Shown here piece after piece: positions 58,768 to 64,000 of a stretch of DNA of 64,000 nt. The translations under genes and the position numbers were made by a program. The notes under the pieces were generated by a model. It made no database searches and was not told the DNA's origin. It saw only the letters and a list, made by a program, of their open reading frames with translations. Numbering within the stretch: position 1 is the stretch's first letter; each line of letters begins with the position of its first letter. The DNA is from Clostridium ljungdahlii (lineage in GTDB: Bacteria; Bacillota; Clostridia; Clostridiales; Clostridiaceae): positions 124,001 to 188,000 of the forward strand of contig NZ_LITT01000058.1 in assembly GCF_001636845.1 (NCBI RefSeq), in the 5' to 3' direction.

Positions 58768-59832
58768 ATGAAAAGTAAGAGTGCAAAGCTACAGTTAGTT
58801 AAAAAAATCATAGAAAAAGGTAAAAAAAATGGCACCTTAACTTATAAAGAAATAATGGACGAATTAGAAGAGGTGGACTTAAGTCCTGAGCAAATAGAAA
58901 AAATATATGAAGCCCTTGAATCCATGGGAATAGAAGTAACTGGTGATGAACATGGAACAGAATCAAATGAGAAAACCTTAGATTTATCGGTTCCTGATGG
59001 AATTGCAATAGATGATCCTGTAAGAATGTATTTAAAAGAAATAGGAAAAGTGCCGCTGCTTTTACCAGAAGAAGAAATATCTCTTGCAAAAAGAATAGAA
59101 GATGGAGATCAAGTTGCCAAGAAAAAGTTAGCAGAAGCTAATTTGAGATTAGTAGTCAGCATAGCTAAAAGATATGTAGGGAGAGGAATGCTTTTCTTAG
59201 ATTTAATTCAAGAAGGGAATCTTGGACTTATAAAGGCAGTGGAAAAGTTTGATTACAGAAAGGGATATAAATTTAGTACCTATGCTACATGGTGGATAAG
59301 GCAGGCAATTACAAGGGCAATAGCAGATCAGGCAAGGACAATAAGAATACCTGTTCATATGGTAGAAACCATAAATAAACTTGTAAGAGTTTCAAGGCAG
59401 TTACTTCAAGAACTTGGAAGAGAACCTCATCCAGAAGAAGTAGCGCAAATAATGGAGATGCCTGTAGATAAAGTAAGAGAGATTATGAAAATAGCACAGG
59501 AGCCCGTATCTCTTGAAACCCCTATTGGAGAAGAGGAAGACAGTCACCTTGGAGACTTTATACCAGATGATGAGGCGCCAGCACCTGCAGAGGCAGCAGC
59601 TTTTACAATGCTTAAGGAACAGCTTATAAATGTATTGGATACCTTAACTCCAAGGGAAGAAAAAGTTTTAAGACTTAGGTTTGGGCTAGATGATGGAAGA
59701 GCTAGAACTCTGGAAGAGGTTGGAAAAGAGTTCAATGTAACTAGAGAGAGAATAAGGCAGATAGAGGCCAAGGCTCTTAGAAAGCTAAGACATCCAAGTA
59801 GAAGTAAAAAATTAAAAGATTATTTAGATTAA
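58768..59832 (+). CDS. rpoD: RNA polymerase primary sigma factor (sigma-A)
   Basis: The 354 residues contain region 1.1 (about 1-70), region 1.2-2.4 ([50 protein letters not shown]), region 3, and region 4 ([20 protein letters not shown]). The start at 58768 follows AAAGGAGG at seven bases; an ATG at 58747 that overlaps the dnaG stop is less likely. It directs housekeeping transcription. Confidence 0.97.
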   Translation: MKSKSAKLQLVKKIIEKGKKNGTLTYKEIMDELEEVDLSPEQIEKIYEALESMGIEVTGDEHGTESNEKTLDLSVPDGIAIDDPVRMYLKEIGKVPLLLPEEEISLAKRIEDGDQVAKKKLAEANLRLVVSIAKRYVGRGMLFLDLIQEGNLGLIKAVEKFDYRKGYKFSTYATWWIRQAITRAIADQARTIRIPVHMVETINKLVRVSRQLLQELGREPHPEEVAQIMEMPVDKVREIMKIAQEPVSLETPIGEEEDSHLGDFIPDDEAPAPAEAAAFTMLKEQLINVLDTLTPREEKVLRLRFGLDDGRARTLEEVGKEFNVTRERIRQIEAKALRKLRHPSRSKKLKDYLD

Positions 59833-59855
59833 GGCACCCTTTTCAAGGTGCTTTT
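59831..59855 (+). terminator. Terminator after rpoD
   Basis: GCACC pairs with GGTGC, flanked by A and T runs, directly after the rpoD stop. Confidence 0.8.
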
Positions 59856-59943
59856 ACTTGTCTGGAAAACTAATTTGCAGACTTTCAAATAGGAGCAGAA
59901 TATAACTTTATGATATAATGTTTAATAAAGAAGGTGAGCAAAT

Positions 59944-60834
59944 ATGAAAACTACTTATAAATCTGCAAAAGGAGTAGGAGTATGGGTTATAGCAGGTATA
60001 ACAGTTGTATACAATGTATTTATGATAGTTCTTATGAATTTTATAAATTCCTACGAAATATTTAATCTTTTTAAACTAGCATTTATAGCTGTAAATGTTT
60101 ATCAAATTTATTATATTATAATTTGTGGAACTTTAAAATACTCTATGGACGAAGAAAATTTATATATAACCAGTATGTTTAAGTTTAAGAATGAAAAAAT
60201 TCCTTTTAAAGATATAAGAATGTATCAAAAATCTAATGAATACATTAAAGGGGTAAAGCTATCAGGATATGGGAAAAGTAAATTTGCCATAGGAAGATCG
60301 TTTATTCATAAAGTAGGTAGAACGTATATGTTTGTTACTTCAACTAAAAATGTTATATACTTAAAGACAGATGATATAACTTATGGAATATCACCGGAAA
60401 ACTTTCAAGAATTTGAATTAAAAATACAAGAAAGACATATAGAAAATTTACAGTGGGAAAATAAATTAAATAAGGGTGTTGAACTAAGAAAAGAACCCCA
60501 ATTTTTTGTACCATTTATAATTGCAGCAGTTACAGTTCTAATGCTTACATTAAACCCTATAATCATGTATCTTTATGGAAATTTGCCAGATAGAATGCCT
60601 TTAAGCTTTAATCCTAATTTTATAGCTGTAGAATTTGGAACAGGAAAGCAGTTTGCATTTAAACAAATGACATATGGACTTTTGAATATGGGACTGCTGT
60701 TTTGTATGTACTATGCTGCATATATTTTTTCTAAATATGATAAAAAGGTTTTTTATAAGTTTATATATACTGCATTAGTAGTGGCAGCATTTTTTTTAAT
60801 TATGCAGATAAGAATACTTTATACATTTAAATAA
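59944..60834 (+). CDS. Membrane protein with PH-like domain
   Basis: The 296-residue protein has two N-terminal membrane segments (about residues 12-33 and 42-64), a bacterial PH-like domain (about 70-165), and three more membrane segments. After the fourth segment, LPDRMPLSFN resembles DUF1648. Function unknown, probably envelope. An extended -10 (TGATATAAT, 59911-59919) lies just upstream, and AAGGTGAG precedes the ATG. Confidence 0.8.
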   Translation: MKTTYKSAKGVGVWVIAGITVVYNVFMIVLMNFINSYEIFNLFKLAFIAVNVYQIYYIIICGTLKYSMDEENLYITSMFKFKNEKIPFKDIRMYQKSNEYIKGVKLSGYGKSKFAIGRSFIHKVGRTYMFVTSTKNVIYLKTDDITYGISPENFQEFELKIQERHIENLQWENKLNKGVELRKEPQFFVPFIIAAVTVLMLTLNPIIMYLYGNLPDRMPLSFNPNFIAVEFGTGKQFAFKQMTYGLLNMGLLFCMYYAAYIFSKYDKKVFYKFIYTALVVAAFFLIMQIRILYTFK

Positions 60835-60889
60835 GACATTTGAAAGAAAATAGGCTAGCATACTGACTAGTTGTTTATTTTGAAATGCC
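60835..60889. repeat. Palindromic dispersed repeat, short form
   Basis: ACATTTGAAAGAAAATAG at the left and GTTTATTTTGAAATGCC at the right are imperfect inverted ends around CTAGCATACTGACTAG. The whole unit matches, in reverse, the first 45 bases of the 157-bp repeat at 20896. Confidence 0.75.
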
Positions 60890-60916
60890 TAATATTATTT
60901 TGGAATGGAGAATTAT

Positions 60917-61606
60917 ATGGAAGTTAGTTTAAGGCTTAAAACTGTATCAAGTATGGTAGACAATTGTGAATGTGCAGCGGATATAGGTACAGATCATGGA
61001 TATGTGCCTATTTATCTAGTAGAAAGTAAGGTGTGTAAAAGGGCTATAGCTTCAGACATAAATAAAGGTCCTGTGGAAAAAGCTAGGTTTAATATAAAAC
61101 TTCATGGATTAGAAAATAAAATAGATGTAAGACTCGGTAGTGGACTTGCCCCTATAAAGCCTGGAGAAGCTCAGCATGTGATAATTGCAGGTATGGGAGG
61201 TAATCTTATAAGGGATATAATTATTGATGGTATGGAAGTATTTAAAAAGTCAGATGCTCTAATACTTCAACCTATGAGAAATTCTGAAGTTCTTAGAGAA
61301 TATATATACAAAAGTGGTTTTAAAATAATAGATGAAGAATTATGTATTGACGAAAACAGATTTTATGAGATAATAAAAATAAGATATGATAATGAAAAAC
61401 AAGAAATAGATAGTATATTCTATGAAGTGGGAAAGGCTTTGATAGACAAAAAGCATAAGCTTCTTTTAAAATTTGTAAGAAGTAAGATCGAATCTTATAA
61501 TAAAATAGTTTTAAATATAAAAGACAATACGGAGCTAGCGAGAAGGAGAAAAGAAGATTTATGTAATAAAATAAAGAAGCTGCAGGAGTTGATAGAATGT
61601 ATTTAA
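60917..61606 (+). CDS. trmK: tRNA m1A22 methyltransferase TrmK
   Basis: The 229-residue protein has a Rossmann methyltransferase core: CAADIGTDHGYVPIYL for S-adenosylmethionine and VIIAGMGGNLI. It methylates adenine 22 of tRNA in Gram-positive bacteria. The start at 60917 follows TGGAGA; an ATG 12 bases earlier would contain that site. It overlaps nif3 by ten bases, the conserved rpoD-trmK-nif3 order. Confidence 0.93.
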   Translation: MEVSLRLKTVSSMVDNCECAADIGTDHGYVPIYLVESKVCKRAIASDINKGPVEKARFNIKLHGLENKIDVRLGSGLAPIKPGEAQHVIIAGMGGNLIRDIIIDGMEVFKKSDALILQPMRNSEVLREYIYKSGFKIIDEELCIDENRFYEIIKIRYDNEKQEIDSIFYEVGKALIDKKHKLLLKFVRSKIESYNKIVLNIKDNTELARRRKEDLCNKIKKLQELIECI

Positions 61607-62412
61607 GAGTACAGGATGTACATGATATATTGGAAAAAAGAGCACCTTCCATACTTAAAGAAAGCTATGATAATGTAGGACTTATGGTAGGAGATATGAA
61701 ATGTGAAGTAGGATCTATACTTGTGGCTTTAGATTGTACACTAGAGGTAATAGAAGAAGCTGTAAGGAATAATTGTAATCTTATATTTACCCATCACCCA
61801 CTACTTTTTAAAAGGCCATATACCATAACTACTGATACTCTAATAGGAAAGAAAATAATAGAGTTAATAAGAAATAATATAAATGTATATTCCAGTCACA
61901 CTAATCTTGATTCTGTAAAAGGCGGAATAAATGATATTATTATGGAAAAGCTTGGACTTACCAATCATAAGGTTATTGAACCTTCTAGAATTAAGAATTA
62001 TGGTGAAAATGATTGTGGTATAGGAAGAATTGCAAGCCTTACCGAACCTATGACTTTAGCTAGGTTTTGTAATGAGGTAAAGAAATGTTTGAATATATCT
62101 TCAGTTAGATATTCAGGAAATGAACTTAAAATTATAAATAAAGTGGCTCTTATAAACGGAAGTGGCCAGGATTATTTTGATGCAGCTAAAGTATTAGGTG
62201 CAGATTGTGTTATTACAGGTGATACTACTTATCATTATGTAAGTGATTTTCAAGAACAAGGTATAGCTGTAATTGATGCAGGACATTTCGGAACAGAATG
62301 GCCTGCTATGGAAATTATAGCTAATTTTCTAAGACATGAAATAAAAGTAAGAGGATTTGAGAATACTGTAATTTTGTCAAAAGTAAATAAAAGTCCGTAT
62401 AAATATAAGTAG
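61597..62412 (+). CDS. Nif3-like dinuclear metal center protein (YqfO)
   Basis: The 271 residues match the Nif3/YqfO family (GTP cyclohydrolase 1 type 2-like): ESYDNVGLMVGD, LIFTHHPLLFK, VYSSHTNLDS and 'DAGHFGTEWPAMEIIANFL' bind a metal pair. True biochemical function is uncertain. Its start lies within the end of trmK, indicating translational coupling, and its stop lies within a terminator. Confidence 0.92.
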   Translation: MYLRVQDVHDILEKRAPSILKESYDNVGLMVGDMKCEVGSILVALDCTLEVIEEAVRNNCNLIFTHHPLLFKRPYTITTDTLIGKKIIELIRNNINVYSSHTNLDSVKGGINDIIMEKLGLTNHKVIEPSRIKNYGENDCGIGRIASLTEPMTLARFCNEVKKCLNISSVRYSGNELKIINKVALINGSGQDYFDAAKVLGADCVITGDTTYHYVSDFQEQGIAVIDAGHFGTEWPAMEIIANFLRHEIKVRGFENTVILSKVNKSPYKYK

Positions 62413-62444
62413 AAATGAAGGTTGAATTCATTTCTACTTTTTTT
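62407..62444 (+). terminator. Terminator after nif3
   Basis: AAGTAGAAATGAA pairs with TTCATTTCTACTT and is followed by a T run. Confidence 0.92.
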
Positions 62445-62533
62445 AAAATAAATATGGAAAGTATTTCACAGTGTGGTGCTATTTACTCTAGAATTATATT
62501 TAAAAAATTTATTTAAATTAATGGGAGGAAGAT

Positions 62534-63247
62534 ATGATAAATTTACTTATTGAAATTCAGAAAAATATGGGGATTATAAAGAAAAATAAGAAAGATATAA
62601 AAGAAGGTTTAAATGTTAGCTTATTGAAAGAGATGAAAAAAGAATTTGAGGCAGAAAAGCTAGATTACAAAAATATAGATAATAAATTTAAAAAGATAGA
62701 AGAAGATATGAAAGGTCTTGAAGAAAAAATAAGCAAACTAAAAGTGGATATAAAAGTAGACGAGAATAAGTTATATGGAGACATGAAGTATGACTTGAAG
62801 TTTATGGAAACGCTGGAGAAGTCCATTAAATTGAAAGAAAATGATATAAAGAAACTGGAAGAGGATAGTTTAAATCTTATGTATGAAGAAGAGAGTATAT
62901 CAAAAGAAAGATCTAAAAGTAGAAAAAAGTTAATGGATTTAAAAGAAAAGTTTTATAATTGTAAGGAAAGTAGCAGTGAAAACAGAGTTAGAGCTAAAGA
63001 AAATATAGTTAAGGCAGAAGGTAATATTAAGAAATTTGAACAACGTATTCCTAAAAAACTTTTGGATGAGTTTAATGAACTATGTTCTGTTAAGGGAACA
63101 GGAGCTGCCTTAATTTCAAAAGGAGTCTGTTCTGGGTGTAAAATGAAGGTATCTGCTGTTACTGTAGATGATATTAAAAAGAATAAGCATATAGTTTATT
63201 GTGATAATTGCGGTAGAATAGTACATTATAACCATTCAATTGAATAA
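62534..63247 (+). CDS. Coiled-coil protein with C4 zinc ribbon
   Basis: The 237-residue protein has a long, lysine/glutamate-rich coiled coil (about residues 8-175) and a C-terminal zinc ribbon (GVCSGCKMKV and VYCDNCGRIV). This is the zf-RING_7/CT398 type common next to nif3 and rnpB in Firmicutes. Function unclear, possibly a scaffold or RNA-linked. GGGAGGAAG precedes the ATG. Confidence 0.87.
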   Translation: MINLLIEIQKNMGIIKKNKKDIKEGLNVSLLKEMKKEFEAEKLDYKNIDNKFKKIEEDMKGLEEKISKLKVDIKVDENKLYGDMKYDLKFMETLEKSIKLKENDIKKLEEDSLNLMYEEESISKERSKSRKKLMDLKEKFYNCKESSSENRVRAKENIVKAEGNIKKFEQRIPKKLLDEFNELCSVKGTGAALISKGVCSGCKMKVSAVTVDDIKKNKHIVYCDNCGRIVHYNHSIE

Positions 63248-63309
63248 CTTACATTAAAAAATTAAAATTTTTGTTGTAATATTTTATTAGTTATGATATT
63301 ATGTAACTC

Positions 63310-63652
63310 GTAAGTAAGTCAGACAATCGCTGCTGTAGAAATACAGGAGAGGAAAGTCCGGGCTTCATAGGGCAGGGTGCTGGGTAACACCCAGTCAGGG
63401 TGACCTGAAGGAAAGTGCAACAGAAATATACCGCCGAAATTTATTTCGGTAAGGTTGGAAAGGCGAGGTAAGAGCTCACCAGCGCATTGGTGACTTTGCG
63501 GCTATGTAAACCCCATCTGAAGCAAGATCGAATAGGAAAGCATATAAAAGCGGCCCGCTTTGCTTTCGGGTAGTATCGCTTGAGCCCACTGGTAACAATG
63601 GGCCTAGATAGATGATTGTCTAATACAGAACTCGGCTTATAGATTTGCTTAC
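63310..63652 (+). ncRNA. rnpB: RNase P RNA
   Basis: The catalytic RNA of RNase P, which matures tRNA 5' ends. The ends pair as helix P1 (GTAAGTAAGTC with GATTTGCTTAC). The 5' conserved block GAGGAAAGTCCGGGCT, the GGTAA loop that binds the tRNA CCA end (near 63590), and the 3' block ACAGA followed by TCGGCTTA are present. The length of about 343 nt fits. Structural class was not resolved. Confidence 0.95.
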
Positions 63653-63663
63653 CCACTAGAAAA

Positions 63664-63691
63664 CACTAGGTTTGTACCTGGTGCTTTTTTA
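63664..63691 (+). terminator. Terminator after rnpB
   Basis: CACTAGGT pairs with ACCTGGTG (one G-T pair) and is followed by six T residues. Confidence 0.88.
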
Positions 63692-63704
63692 TTTTGCCAT
63701 ACTA

Positions 63705-63833
63705 TTAGCCGTCAACCAATTTTGAAATGCTATCTGTAGCCTGCTTTTGCATTTTTTTATTTACATGGGAATATATATTTGCGGTAGTAGAAATGTCTTT
63801 ATGTCCAAGATGTTTGTTAGTGGTAAGATAAAA
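63705..63833 (-). pseudogene. C-terminal remnant of a tyrosine integrase
   Basis: On the minus strand a frame reads HLGHKDISTTANIYSHV and then NKKMQKQATDSISKLVDG before a stop at 63705. This is the last catalytic box of phage-type tyrosine recombinases, including the nucleophilic tyrosine. An in-frame stop at 63834 cuts off the rest, so only about 42 codons survive. Its end lies next to the rnpB terminator, where an element probably once integrated. Confidence 0.75.
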
Positions 63834-63936
63834 TTACTATCCAAATGTAAGGATTGATATTAATGTAAGAGATCAAATTGTTCAAGAACTATTAAAAATA
63901 TCTGAAGAAGTGTTAGTAAAATTAGGGTATGTTTAG
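63832..63936 (+). pseudogene. C-terminal gene fragment of unknown origin
   Basis: A 34-codon open frame (YYPNVRIDINVRDQIVQELL...) has no start codon and ends at a strong terminator. It is probably the tail of a gene of the lost element. Family not recognised. Confidence 0.4.
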
Positions 63937-63960
63937 AGAATAAACATACCCTAATTTTTA
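63921..63960 (+). terminator. Strong terminator near the window end
   Basis: ATTAGGGTATGTTTA pairs perfectly with TAAACATACCCTAAT around GAGAA, followed by TTTTTATTT. It also contains the stop codon of the fragment before it. Confidence 0.92.
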
Positions 63961-64000
63961 TTTGCATAAAATTATAAGAAGTCTGAAAAAAATTTTTTTC

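Noticed and set aside
63441-63656. Minus-strand open frame within rnpB
   Set aside because: The region is the RNase P RNA, whose conserved structure explains the sequence.

Overview
The window is low-GC, gene-dense DNA from a spore-forming, anaerobe-type Firmicute, almost certainly a Clostridium sensu lato. Support comes from the gpr, spoIIP, yqfC and yqfD sporulation genes, a CotS-like coat kinase, pyruvate phosphate dikinase next to a CcpN-type regulator, CWB2 surface proteins, many TTG/GTG starts with strong Shine-Dalgarno sites, and the classic Bacillus/Clostridium order holA-rpsT-gpr-spoIIP-lepA-hemW-hrcA-grpE-dnaK-dnaJ-prmA-rsmE-mtaB-rpsU-yqeY-yqfC-yqfD-pgpH-ybeY-dgkA-era-recO followed later by dnaG-rpoD-trmK-nif3. 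The species cannot be fixed from the sequence alone.

Layout. (1) 1-28.5 kb is conserved core: replication (holA end), ribosome (rpsT, rpsU, prmA, rsmE, mtaB, lepA, ybeY, era), the HrcA/CIRCE heat-shock operon, sporulation genes, the c-di-AMP phosphodiesterase pgpH, a DgkA-PAP2 lipid enzyme, recO, and ppdK with its regulator. Its intergenic regions hold unusual structured DNA: two copies of a covarying RNA-like element (before gpr and prmA), a 71-nt tandem repeat between dnaK and dnaJ, a ~225-bp near-perfect inverted repeat after dnaJ, and a palindromic dispersed repeat after pgpH with a shorter relative near 60.8 kb. (2) 28.4-51.05 kb is an integrated accessory island of about 22.6 kb inserted at the 3' end of ppdK. 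A second, diverged ppdK tail plus terminator lies at its right end, where a large serine recombinase also sits. The island carries a resolvase-like protein without the catalytic serine, an Xre regulator sharing a palindromic operator with a site upstream of two CWB2 cell-wall proteins, a metallophosphoesterase, DUF4417, CPCC and DUF960 proteins, a SIR2-STAND protein of the anti-phage type, a resolvase split by a nonsense codon, and several unknown or broken genes. No conjugation, capsid or replication genes are visible. (3) 51.2-55.5 kb is a polyphosphate locus: a minus-strand chimera of a Ppx/GppA-HD protein with the C-terminal part of polyphosphate kinase PPK1, divergent from an intact ppx. 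Four PhoP-box-like repeats lie between them. (4) 55.5-63.7 kb returns to core genes (CotS-like kinase, dnaG, rpoD, PH-domain membrane protein, trmK, nif3, zinc-ribbon protein, RNase P RNA). The last 350 bases hold the wreck of a second integrated element, with a tyrosine-integrase C-terminus abutting the rnpB terminator.

How it works together: the core genes are housekeeping, stress and sporulation genes. The island looks like cargo (surface proteins plus defence) kept by site-specific integration that preserved a working ppdK stop and terminator. The strongest oddities are the Ppx-PPK1 chimera, the SIR2-STAND defence gene, the duplicated structured element, and the shared island operator.
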